Part shown: positions 8,207 to 15,958 of the stretch, one piece after another
Layout of the letters: the number at the start of each line of letters is the position of its first letter
How positions within the stretch are numbered: the stretch's first letter is position 1
Assembly (NCBI GenBank): GCA_041750975.1
Contig: JBGSYN010000278.1
Span: forward strand, 8,566 to 72,565
Reading direction: 5' to 3'
DNA length: 64,000 nucleotides
From: JBGSYN01 sp041750975
Lineage (GTDB): Bacteria > Pseudomonadota > Alphaproteobacteria > Geminicoccales > Geminicoccaceae
Translations under genes and position numbers: made by a program
Notes under the pieces: model-generated
Told to the model about the DNA's origin: nothing
What the model saw: only the letters and a program-made list of their open reading frames with translations
The model's database searches: none

Positions 8207-10518
8207 CCAGCAAGAGGATCGATGAACTTCTCCCGGCAATGAATCCGGTGCCGGAAGATCATCTCGTGGTCTCAACGGAGAGCAATCAGTCCACTCGTCG
8301 ATTGGCAGTCGCGGCTCTCCCCTATCGGGGTCAGTATCAGGGCTCGATCACCCGGACCGTTGCCGGCAAACTCGGAGATCGAGTTTCCGTCCTCGACTTC
8401 GGCGCAATTGGAGATGGTGTCGCCGACGATACCGAGGCCTTCCAGCGTGCTCTGGATAGCTCCTCCACATTATTCATACCCGCAGGTCGATACCGCCTGA
8501 CGGCTCCCATCTACGTCCGACCGACACGACGTGTGTTGGGTAGTGGCCGCGAGGCAACCGAAATCATCGCAGAGGGCAATCTCGCCTTCGTCTTTGAACG
8601 AAACCGCGGACCCTTTCAAATCGATCCGGGTTCGGCCGACGACTGGAATCGCTCCAGTGTCGAAGGGATGACGATCCGGATGTCGAGAGGTGGCATTCGC
8701 GCCATCGGCCACGAATTTCGAGCTATCGATGTCTGCTTTTTCGGCGGCTCGGCACCCGCCGGTCAAAACGATGTCGATGGCTGGTGCATCGACATGGTCG
8801 ATGCCAATGAATGCATGCTGTCGCGTATCAACGCAGGTTATGGTGGCGGAAATCGACATCGGATGGGCGCCAACTGCATCCGCTGGCGTGCGACAACGCC
8901 TGGGGTCAACTATGGCGACAGTCTGATCGAAGAGGTTGCCATCAAACTTGCAAGCCCTGGCACGGCCGCCATATTGATCGATGGCCACGCAGCGGACAAC
9001 AGCAAAATTGTCAACAATATGCTGCTGTCACGCATTCAGATTAACGCTCCGGCCAGCGGTAGCGGCATCATACCGCTTGCCGGGACCAACGGCATCAAGC
9101 TCTGGAACGCCGCCCGCATTCAACTCCTGGATTGCGATATCGAGGTCGTAGAGACCGCATTCGAAGAGTATTCGACCGTCGTCAGCGGCTCCGGAAGCTG
9201 CGTCGCCAATACCTTCATCGGATGTATCTCCCACTACTGCCCCACTCCCTATAAAGATAGCAATCAGGAGGTATCGCGTTCGGTCTATCAGCGAAACTTC
9301 ATCGGTTGCGACAATGTTGGCCCGGCAAAGACCGGAAATTACAGCGGTGACGGCGGCAGAGCGCAGGATGGTGACGCGTTTCTCAATGGCCTTTGGGTCA
9401 TGTCGCTTTTCTCGGAGCCGGCGATCCAGCTGCGATCACGCGATAAGGGCGTATTGCTGCTAACCAGTGACTATAAGGGTGAGTATCAGCCCAATGCGGA
9501 CGGCCACCCCAGCACCGGCAAACCTTATCGCGGCCTGCTTATCGAGCTTTCGAGCAAAAACAGCACGAAAATCACGAGAACGGTTTCCAACGCCGACCTC
9601 GATCCGGACCAAAATGACGGCTCCAATTTGCTCGATACCCGCCTCGAGCTTGGTAATGGCGAGAATGACGTCCGTGGCCAACTCGCCCGCATCCAGATCA
9701 ATGATCCGCTCTACCTCCGGCCGAGGACGACCGAACCACCCAGGCCGATTGAAGGCCTGATCTACTATGCGAACGCCGGAACTGCGGTGCCCCAGACCGG
9801 CAATTATTGGCTCGGTGATGGTATTTACGCCAAACTTAAAAATGGCATTGTCGCACCGATGGCAGTGGCGCCGGGTGCCGTCCCGATCCGCGAGCGAAAT
9901 CTAGATTTCACTGTCAGCCCCGCTGATTTCGGCAAGATCCATCGCGTCAACAATAGCAACAATCGCACTGTCAGAATTGAAGCCGGCCTCGTCGACAATG
10001 GCACGGGTGCCCGTCGCCTTTGGATTATTCGGCAAGGCACGGGCGGCGTGAAATTCGAGGCGGGGCCCGATGTCGTGCTGCACGTCCCCGATAATCGCGA
10101 CTGGATCGGCAAGCAAAACCAGATGGTTGAGCTCGTCATCACTGATGACGATCAAGTCTTCTTGAATCATATCAAGCCCGATGTTGTGGAGCCATTCGAT
10201 CAAGGTCTCCACTGGACCTCGGGAAATCTTACGATTGGTGCCTATTATCTGGGCAAACTGGTTAGGGTCAGCCGCAGTGATCCAGGCTATTTGGAGATCC
10301 CTGCAGGTTTGGTGCCGGATGGCATGGATGCCGCCACCTTCAAAGTTATGAAGGTTTCATCTGGCGACGTCGAGATCAGGCCGGGACCCGCCATGACCCT
10401 CATTTCGCCCAGCGGCTCGTCCAGCTTCACAATCACCCAAACCGGCAAGATCGTGAATGTGACGGTGAGCGGAGCCAATTCTTCGCAACAGCCCAATCAC
10501 ATTTATATCGAAGATTGA
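8203..10518 (+). CDS. Tailspike-like protein with pectate-lyase-fold beta-helix
   Basis: 771 residues, no signal peptide. An N-terminal adaptor-like segment (about 1-40, with EDHLVVSTESNQSTRR) is followed by RVSVLDFGAIGDGVADDTEAFQRAL, the diagnostic opening of Pectate_lyase_3/GH28-related beta-helices of phage tailspikes, then FIPAGRYRLT. A long Gly/Asn/Asp-rich helix region runs to about residue 470. The C-terminal ~220 residues contain two copies of a ~95-residue beta-rich repeat (see findings). Such proteins bind or cleave bacterial surface polysaccharide. It lies inside a polysaccharide locus without other phage genes. Whether it is an enzyme or only a binder is not visible. Confidence 0.85.
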   Translation: MTSKRIDELLPAMNPVPEDHLVVSTESNQSTRRLAVAALPYRGQYQGSITRTVAGKLGDRVSVLDFGAIGDGVADDTEAFQRALDSSSTLFIPAGRYRLTAPIYVRPTRRVLGSGREATEIIAEGNLAFVFERNRGPFQIDPGSADDWNRSSVEGMTIRMSRGGIRAIGHEFRAIDVCFFGGSAPAGQNDVDGWCIDMVDANECMLSRINAGYGGGNRHRMGANCIRWRATTPGVNYGDSLIEEVAIKLASPGTAAILIDGHAADNSKIVNNMLLSRIQINAPASGSGIIPLAGTNGIKLWNAARIQLLDCDIEVVETAFEEYSTVVSGSGSCVANTFIGCISHYCPTPYKDSNQEVSRSVYQRNFIGCDNVGPAKTGNYSGDGGRAQDGDAFLNGLWVMSLFSEPAIQLRSRDKGVLLLTSDYKGEYQPNADGHPSTGKPYRGLLIELSSKNSTKITRTVSNADLDPDQNDGSNLLDTRLELGNGENDVRGQLARIQINDPLYLRPRTTEPPRPIEGLIYYANAGTAVPQTGNYWLGDGIYAKLKNGIVAPMAVAPGAVPIRERNLDFTVSPADFGKIHRVNNSNNRTVRIEAGLVDNGTGARRLWIIRQGTGGVKFEAGPDVVLHVPDNRDWIGKQNQMVELVITDDDQVFLNHIKPDVVEPFDQGLHWTSGNLTIGAYYLGKLVRVSRSDPGYLEIPAGLVPDGMDAATFKVMKVSSGDVEIRPGPAMTLISPSGSSSFTITQTGKIVNVTVSGANSSQQPNHIYIED

Positions 10519-10550
10519 ATTGAAATTCTCGCTTCGGGAGAAGTTTCGAG

Positions 10551-12035
10551 ATGGCTGAAAAGCAGATCCACCAGCTTGAGCCTGTAATTGCTGCAACTCC
10601 GGACGATCAATTGGTCGTTTCGGGCGGCTTCGACCAGTTGACCGGCCGGACCATCCCCGGTGAATTGCAGGTCCGCTTGGACCATGGCAACGCCGTGGGC
10701 CGTAGCATCAAAGAGAAACTCGAAGAGCGGGTTTCGGTAAAGGACTTTGGCGCGGTTGGCGACGGTCAGATCGATGACACGCTCGCGTTTCAGACCGCCC
10801 TGACTTCAAATGCCGGTGCCATATTTGTGCCGGCTGGACGCTATCGCCTGACCTCCGAGCTTCTGCTTGCTCCGAAGACGAGGCTCTACGGTGCTGCCTC
10901 GGGACGGACGACTATTGTCGCGGACCACAATGCTCACGTCCTCCGTGCTACGGCTCTGGGCGAACTAGGCGTTCAGCTGGAGGACCTCGCTTTTGAGCTT
11001 GGCGGTTCCGCCGATGGCCTGTGGTTGCAGGGCGACAAGGCATCATTGAGAAATATCGAGATCTCTGGTGGCTCGCCGAATATCTGGGGTATCGATTTTG
11101 TCGATACGAACAATATTGACGTTCACCGGGCCAAAATCGGTGGTGTTGGTGCGAGCGTCTTTCGCGGGAATGGCATACGCTGGCGCAATAGCAATCCCGC
11201 AACCAATCCGAGCAATTATGGCGTCGGGCTCCTTCAAGCGATCGACATCCGTCTCGGTTCCGAAAATACGACCGGAATCCTGCTCCAGGGGCAATCGACA
11301 CGGCTCATCACCAACGCCATGCTCGCCAAAATCCATATCATCGCGCCGGCATCGGGGGCGACGCCATTTGCTGGCACGGTCGGCATCAGAATGGAAAGCT
11401 GCGTTCGGATGACCCTGCAGTCGGTTGATCTCGAGGCGCTTGCGATCGGTGTGCAGGAGTTGGGGATCTCGAACGCTCTCGGCGCATCCGTCGGCAACCA
11501 ATACATCGGCGTCTATGTGATCAATGTTGGTGTCGCCTACGAGGATAGTAACGGCACAATCTCCCGATCTGTCCAACAGCGCACATTTCTCGGCTGCGAT
11601 AATTTCCCGGCTACGGTCGGGCTCAATGACGGCGACGCCGTTCTGCCTGCGGGCCTCTGGCTCCAGTCGTTCGTCTATGGCGACAATGCGGTGCGCATGC
11701 GTTGCTTTTCCGGGCATGAACTCATTATCGATGACGGGGCCGAGGTCGGATCTCTGGCGTTGGACGTCGGTGGAAACTCGCCGCGCGTGGCGCCAAAGGA
11801 GACGGGCTCCGGCGTCAGGCTCTATATCGGTCGTGGCTCTTCGATTTCAGCCAACACCATGCGCGATGTCACAATCGAACCCGTATTGCGATTGGGGCCA
11901 CGGAGCGATCAAAATCCCTCCCCGACTTCAGGACAAATGGCCTATGCGGATGGGACCAACTGGAATCCTGGGCAAGGAGAAGGCTTCTATTTCTTCGAGC
12001 GTGGCGGCTGGCGCAAGGTAGCCTATCAGGGATGA
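10551..12035 (+). CDS. Second tailspike-like beta-helix protein, shorter paralogue
   Basis: 494 residues; GGGAGAAG lies 8 bases before the ATG. It repeats the architecture of its upstream neighbour: an adaptor with KQIHQLEPVIAATPDDQLVVS, then RVSVKDFGAVGDGQIDDTLAFQ and FVPAGRYRLTSE, then the beta-helix with GCDNFPATVGLNDGDAV matching GCDN...DGDAF in the paralogue. It ends with GQMAYADGTNWNPGQGEGFYF and GGWRKV, the closing motif of many phage tail-fibre proteins, and lacks the two C-terminal repeats of the longer protein. The last 167 bases overlap the opposed O-antigen-ligase reading frame. It probably acts on, or adheres to, a surface polysaccharide. Confidence 0.83.
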   Translation: MAEKQIHQLEPVIAATPDDQLVVSGGFDQLTGRTIPGELQVRLDHGNAVGRSIKEKLEERVSVKDFGAVGDGQIDDTLAFQTALTSNAGAIFVPAGRYRLTSELLLAPKTRLYGAASGRTTIVADHNAHVLRATALGELGVQLEDLAFELGGSADGLWLQGDKASLRNIEISGGSPNIWGIDFVDTNNIDVHRAKIGGVGASVFRGNGIRWRNSNPATNPSNYGVGLLQAIDIRLGSENTTGILLQGQSTRLITNAMLAKIHIIAPASGATPFAGTVGIRMESCVRMTLQSVDLEALAIGVQELGISNALGASVGNQYIGVYVINVGVAYEDSNGTISRSVQQRTFLGCDNFPATVGLNDGDAVLPAGLWLQSFVYGDNAVRMRCFSGHELIIDDGAEVGSLALDVGGNSPRVAPKETGSGVRLYIGRGSSISANTMRDVTIEPVLRLGPRSDQNPSPTSGQMAYADGTNWNPGQGEGFYFFERGGWRKVAYQG

Positions 12036-13317
12036 GAACTTGTGGTGGGCCCTGGCGTTCTTGGGGTACTGAAGCGGAAGCGCTTAGCCAAGGCCACGAA
12101 AACGGCGTGATGACGCACGCACTGCCAGGATACTTAGCGGCCAACAGTCTTTCCTGCTGAACGACCAGTACGGCTACCAACACTGTCGCATCGTACACAC
12201 TGTTGAAGTAGTTCTGCAGCAAAGACCTTGCGATAAGATCAGCCGTCAAGATAAGCACCAATGTGGAACCGGTTCGGTTACCTGCGAATTGTGCGGCACG
12301 GAGAGTTCGAGCAGTCAATAATGTGCAAAATCCGAGGATCAAGAGCAAGCCCAAGGGTCCTGACTCGATCCAGAACCGGATGAACTCGTTGTGCGGCCAT
12401 TCGAGAGGGCGCCCGTTGGAGATCACGGGCTTTCCACTCTCCATGGCATCGCGAATGCTACCAAAGCCAAGACCCAAGGGTGATTCCGAGGCGCGGGCGA
12501 GCCAGTGTGCTACGCTGTGTGCACGGCCTGATGAGAAATCACCCTGCGCGCCAGTGAGCCGAAGCCAAAATGTGTCGCTGATCGCATAAGAATAGGCAGC
12601 GAAGATCAAAACCGCTCCAACTAACGCGATTATGCACCGGATTGCGGTTTCAGCGGGCCTGGAGTGACAAATTATGAGCAGCACAGCCAATATGGAAAGG
12701 GTAGCCAGAACCGTCCGTGTCGCTGTGGAAACGATCATAAATATCGATGCCATAATCATTAAAATAATGATGGCACAAATCACTCGAGAATATTTTGCGT
12801 CATACAAATGTGCCGACGCAGCGGCGACGAAAATCAAGCAAAGGCTACTATGAGTAACAATCGAACCGGTGATATCGATACGTCGGAACGCACCAAACCC
12901 GATATAGAGATTTTCCGGCCCTAATAATACAAACAGAGTAAATGTAAAGGATACATAGACCGCCAAGATACCTACAAGAAGACGTCCCAGATTGAAGCCT
13001 TTCAACGCGATGCTTAGGTTGGGTGCGAACATCAGCATTAGAATGGGCAATAAAATTTTGTAGTCCAATGGTGTGAAATCACCGAAAAGATCGATGAATC
13101 CCACGATAATCAGAATAAGAATGAGCAGGAGCGTTGATAGCCGATTTTGAACGGCGACTCGCGGATCAGTGAACAAGGCTGCGAGCACGAGGCAAAGCAC
13201 GAGAATGGAGAGGCCATAGATCCGAAAACTCTCAAATCCAATCAGGCCGGCAATGGATGATGAAAGGAAGGTAAGCCCGCACATCAGGACGAAGACAATG
13301 CCGGCGATGGTTTGCAA
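11869..13317 (-). CDS. O-antigen ligase / Wzy-type polysaccharide polymerase
   Basis: The 482-residue frame has about 10-12 hydrophobic segments in its first ~385 residues and the large periplasmic loop with the Wzy_C-type motif (LARASESPLGLGFGSI... PHNEFIRFWIESGPLGLLL). It would polymerise repeat units or ligate glycan at the periplasmic face. Bases 12720-13000 are AT-richer than the surroundings, as is common for wzy genes. The last ~95 residues (after LLAAKYPG) are Pro/Arg/Ser-rich, run antisense to the tailspike 3' end and do not look like membrane protein; a shift to the +1 frame would give a stop near 12092. The true C-terminus is therefore uncertain. Confidence 0.8.
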   Translation of the reverse strand: MQTIAGIVFVLMCGLTFLSSSIAGLIGFESFRIYGLSILVLCLVLAALFTDPRVAVQNRLSTLLLILILIIVGFIDLFGDFTPLDYKILLPILMLMFAPNLSIALKGFNLGRLLVGILAVYVSFTFTLFVLLGPENLYIGFGAFRRIDITGSIVTHSSLCLIFVAAASAHLYDAKYSRVICAIIILMIMASIFMIVSTATRTVLATLSILAVLLIICHSRPAETAIRCIIALVGAVLIFAAYSYAISDTFWLRLTGAQGDFSSGRAHSVAHWLARASESPLGLGFGSIRDAMESGKPVISNGRPLEWPHNEFIRFWIESGPLGLLLILGFCTLLTARTLRAAQFAGNRTGSTLVLILTADLIARSLLQNYFNSVYDATVLVAVLVVQQERLLAAKYPGSACVITPFSWPWLSASASVPQERQGPPQVLIPDRLPCASRHARRNRSLLLAQDSSWSHPHRPFVLKSGRDFDRSVAPIAIRVRL

Positions 13318-13391
13318 TCTTCAGTCTCGACTAGTCAGAATAAGCGTGAAAGTGATATTGTTTCGATAGACATTCAATCTTTGGGTTTGCA

Positions 13392-14093
13392 ATGCCGAAG
13401 TCGAATGCCGCAACGAGTGGCCCCAAAGAGAAGCGATTTTCGTGGTATCCGAGCGATCGTTCGATGCACCCGCTGCTGCAACACTGTGTGGTCATTCTCG
13501 CGATCAACTGGGTAACCCAAGGAATGCGGGGAATGCAGTTGAAAGAGCTAAGCTTCAGACTGACGCTCGAATTGATCCTGCTCCTCTCCGTCTTCGGATT
13601 GCTTAAATCGCTCGGTATCAGCGTCGCGTTCGCTTTCGTTGTCGGCGCTTTCGGAGCACACAGCTTCAGCTACCTTTTCAACGGCCAGTTCTGGGTTTGT
13701 GCTCGGTATTGCGAATCATATCGGCGCAATCCTGAAAACCTTGACCTGTTTCTCGAAAGGGTCGGAACGCGGCTCGTTGCGACAGGCTGGATCGAGGAAG
13801 CTGTCTGTATCGGTTCGCAGGGACGGGGCCAAGGAACGACGACCATGAGGTCCGATATCGATCTGCGGTTGCTGTTTGGCGCGGGCATAGTCAATTGGTT
13901 GCGCTTGAACGTCCTGATGCTTGGCTTGCGCACCAAGGCGTTTCTCGCAGGAATACCGCTCGATCTCTACGGCTATAACGACGTGAGTGCATTGGACAGA
14001 TTCGATCAGAGCGAGCCACTTTACATCATCAAAGACGCCAAAAAACTCATCCGCGCGCGCTACCGCACTCGCAAACTCCATATACGCCTATGA
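13392..14093 (+). CDS. Membrane-anchored nucleotidyltransferase-fold protein
   Basis: 233 residues. Residues about 52-92 form two adjacent hydrophobic segments (LTLELILLLSVFGLL; ISVAFAFVVGAFGAHSFSYLF). The C-terminal half has GSQGRGQGTTTMRSDIDLRL, the GS...DxD signature of the polymerase-beta/MNT nucleotidyltransferase fold, with the helix-capping Gly-Ser and the two metal-binding Asp present, and then a distal Asp in IPLDLYGYND. It would transfer a nucleotidyl group at the inner face of the membrane. Its TGA overlaps the pssD ATG by 4 bases, so it is tied to the split glycosyltransferase. The substrate is unknown. Confidence 0.72.
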   Translation: MPKSNAATSGPKEKRFSWYPSDRSMHPLLQHCVVILAINWVTQGMRGMQLKELSFRLTLELILLLSVFGLLKSLGISVAFAFVVGAFGAHSFSYLFNGQFWVCARYCESYRRNPENLDLFLERVGTRLVATGWIEEAVCIGSQGRGQGTTTMRSDIDLRLLFGAGIVNWLRLNVLMLGLRTKAFLAGIPLDLYGYNDVSALDRFDQSEPLYIIKDAKKLIRARYRTRKLHIRL

Positions 14094-14554
14094 ACCGCGA
14101 ACTCTGGATCGAAACGCGGCGAACCTGCCTGATCTATTCGTCTGGTGGCCATTACACGGAACTTTGTCGTGCCCTCGAGGGCATCCGTCTGACCGACGCG
14201 TTTCACGTAACCTTCAGAAGCGGCCGTGAACTCGAACATGAAGAGATTTACTTCATTACGCACCCGAGAAGGTCTGCTTGGCGCACATTGCTTAATGCAG
14301 CGGAGTCGATTCGTCTGCTGATTCGCAACCAACCGGAATTGATTATTTCCACCGGAGCCGATGTCGCTGTTCCCACATTCATTCTGGGACGCCTGATGGG
14401 TGCTGAAACGATATTCATCGAAACTTGTGGGACGCTGACACCTTCACTTGCTGGTCGCCTTGTCTATAGGTTCAGCAGTCTTTTCATTGTTCAATGGCGG
14501 GAAAAGCAGGCTTGCTTCCCAAAGGCACGCCTCGCTCGCGGTCCGCTATTGTGA
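14090..14554 (+). CDS. pssD: PssD / Alg14-like glycosyltransferase membrane subunit
   Basis: 154 residues. CLIYSSGGHYTELCRAL is the Alg14/PssD N-terminal loop; FHVTFRSGRELEHEEIYFITHPRR and IISTGADVAVPTFILGRLMGAETIFIETCG are the conserved core. Alg14-type subunits anchor the catalytic Alg13/PssE subunit to the membrane and bind the lipid acceptor. The start overlaps the nucleotidyltransferase stop (ATGA) and the end overlaps the pssE GTG (GTGA). In rhizobia PssD/PssE add a sugar (glucuronic acid) early in exopolysaccharide assembly; the sugar used here is not known. Confidence 0.87.
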   Translation: MNRELWIETRRTCLIYSSGGHYTELCRALEGIRLTDAFHVTFRSGRELEHEEIYFITHPRRSAWRTLLNAAESIRLLIRNQPELIISTGADVAVPTFILGRLMGAETIFIETCGTLTPSLAGRLVYRFSSLFIVQWREKQACFPKARLARGPLL

Positions 14555-15042
14555 TCTTCGTATCCGTCGGCACTTTCGTTAAGGGTTTCGACGATCTGGT
14601 TTGCGCCGCCGATGAGGCGGCCGCCTCACTGCAGCTGGAAGGCTTCGCTCAAATCGGCCATTCGGACTCGGTTCCTAAGCATCTGCACTGGAAGCGGTTC
14701 CTGGATGGGCGGGAGATGCAGCAAAGACTTCAGAGCTGCAGCGTCGTCGTGTGTCACGGCGGGGTCGGCATTATCGGTGACGCGATGCGGGCGGGGCGTC
14801 CGATTTTGGCAATGCCAAGGCAAGGTATGACTAGCGCCACCAATCCCGCTAACGATCAGCGACAATTTGTCGAGATGATGTCCTATCGATACGGGATTCA
14901 CCAATGCCTCGACGTCACGCAGATGACGCGGGACCTGCGTGATCTGCTGGCCTTCGCACCGACACAAATCGACTACCGGCTTGAGACCGATATTCCCCAA
15001 ATTCTGGCCGGTTTTCTGCGTGGCGGTTGCAGCGAACTCTAG
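14551..15042 (+). CDS. pssE: PssE / Alg13-like glycosyltransferase catalytic subunit
   Basis: 163 residues from GTG at 14551, which overlaps the pssD stop as GTGA; starts further upstream would overlap pssD more deeply and place non-conserved residues before IFVSVGTFVKGFDDLV. That motif opens the C-terminal half of GT28 enzymes, and VVCHGGVGIIGDAMRAGRPILAMPRQ is the donor-binding loop. It pairs with PssD to rebuild one GT-B enzyme from two chains. The end overlaps the opposed membrane-protein gene by 4 bases. Confidence 0.87.
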   Translation: MIFVSVGTFVKGFDDLVCAADEAAASLQLEGFAQIGHSDSVPKHLHWKRFLDGREMQQRLQSCSVVVCHGGVGIIGDAMRAGRPILAMPRQGMTSATNPANDQRQFVEMMSYRYGIHQCLDVTQMTRDLRDLLAFAPTQIDYRLETDIPQILAGFLRGGCSEL

Positions 15043-15329
15043 CCACCTACGCCATGCCGGAAGTCACGTTTGCCGCTATCGACATGATCGACACTTTTGG
15101 TATCGACCTCGTAGGCGCGTGCATGGAAGCCATGCCTGTGGCTCCAGTAGACAAGACGCATCAACCCCATGCCCAGAATCAGCGATCCCAGACTACCCAG
15201 AACCAAGGCAATCGTACCGTTCGTGCCAATCTCGACGTCCGCAAGTTGCCACCAGATATACCACGCGAGAACGATCGCTACTGCGAGGATTGTGCACAGG
15301 ACCAACACGACGCCAATTGACGAACCCAT
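15039..15329 (-). CDS. Small two-helix membrane protein, unknown function
   Basis: 96 residues from ATG at 15329 (MGSSIGVVLVLCTILAVAIVLAWYIWW). Two transmembrane segments are visible (about 5-28 and 38-58), followed by a His/Arg-rich tail (WSHRHGFHARAYE). No family is recognised. It converges on pssE with a 4-base overlap, so it probably belongs to another transcription unit. Confidence 0.5.
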   Translation of the reverse strand: MGSSIGVVLVLCTILAVAIVLAWYIWWQLADVEIGTNGTIALVLGSLGSLILGMGLMRLVYWSHRHGFHARAYEVDTKSVDHVDSGKRDFRHGVGG

Positions 15330-15416
15330 GTCCAACTCCGAAACCAACGTATCAAAAAAACAGTTGATATCATCGATAATGATCAAGGGCAAAGGCTGGT
15401 CGAATCCAAATAACGA

Positions 15417-15647
15417 TCAGCGGCCCGCCGATTTGTAGCGGGCCTCGAAAATCTCCCTTGGCACGAATCGAAGGATGTTGGGCGCACTGAATGATGCGAT
15501 ATCCTGATCGCCGGTCTCGAGGAAGGGATGCAGAATGTCGCCATATTGGTAGCCGGGCTTATCGGTGAATGTCTCTTCTGCCGACTCGGGGCCCTGGAGG
15601 GCGCTCGGTCGTCCGCCAGGGAGAAGCTTTTCGATATGGGACCACAT
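15417..15647 (-). CDS. 76-residue hypothetical protein
   Basis: MWSHIEKLLPGGRPSALQ, then a Pro/Asp/Glu-rich middle and the C-terminal segment PNILRFVPREIFEARYKSAG, which looks like an amphipathic strand-helix. AAGGGAAGA lies about 10 bases upstream of the ATG. No signal peptide or membrane segment. I do not recognise the family; it could be co-transcribed with the small membrane protein downstream. Confidence 0.45.
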   Translation of the reverse strand: MWSHIEKLLPGGRPSALQGPESAEETFTDKPGYQYGDILHPFLETGDQDIASFSAPNILRFVPREIFEARYKSAGR

Positions 15648-15750
15648 GCTGGGTCTTCCCTTTTTGGATTTACCCCGTGATCAATGTGTGAACGAACAGG
15701 GCTAACAAATCGTTAAGAGCGCAGTGGTGTTGTCCGAACGGGAATGCTCA

Positions 15751-15939
15751 ATGGAATTGATTCTGACACCAGGTGCCTGGGTGCGGCACCCCGACCACCC
15801 GGAATGGGGTGTCGGGCGCGTCCAATCCGCAGTGGGTGGTAGGATTACCGTGAATTTCGAAGATATGGGAAAAGTCACGATCAACACGGCCCATGTGCGC
15901 TTGGAACTTGTTCGCGCCGCCGACGAGGGGCCTTTGTGA
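15751..15939 (+). CDS. DUF3553-type small protein (CarD/UvrD-tail-like fold)
   Basis: 62 residues from ATG at 15751 (MELILTPGAWVRHPDHPEWGVG); an upstream GTG at 15724 would add nine residues with no clear ribosome binding site. PGxxVxHPxxPxWGVGxVQS plus ITVNFEDMGKVTI is the DUF3553 pattern, a small beta-barrel related to the C-terminal Tudor-like domain of UvrD/PcrA helicases. It may bind nucleic acid or RNA polymerase, but its role is not established. It converges on alaS. Confidence 0.72.
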   Translation: MELILTPGAWVRHPDHPEWGVGRVQSAVGGRITVNFEDMGKVTINTAHVRLELVRAADEGPL

Positions 15940-15958
15940 TCGTCGGCCCGCCTGGTCC

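Noticed and set aside
12755..12771. ATCATT-AAAAT-AATGAT hairpin
   Set aside because: It lies inside the coding region of the Wzy/ligase gene and has no GC stem; likely chance in an AT-rich stretch.
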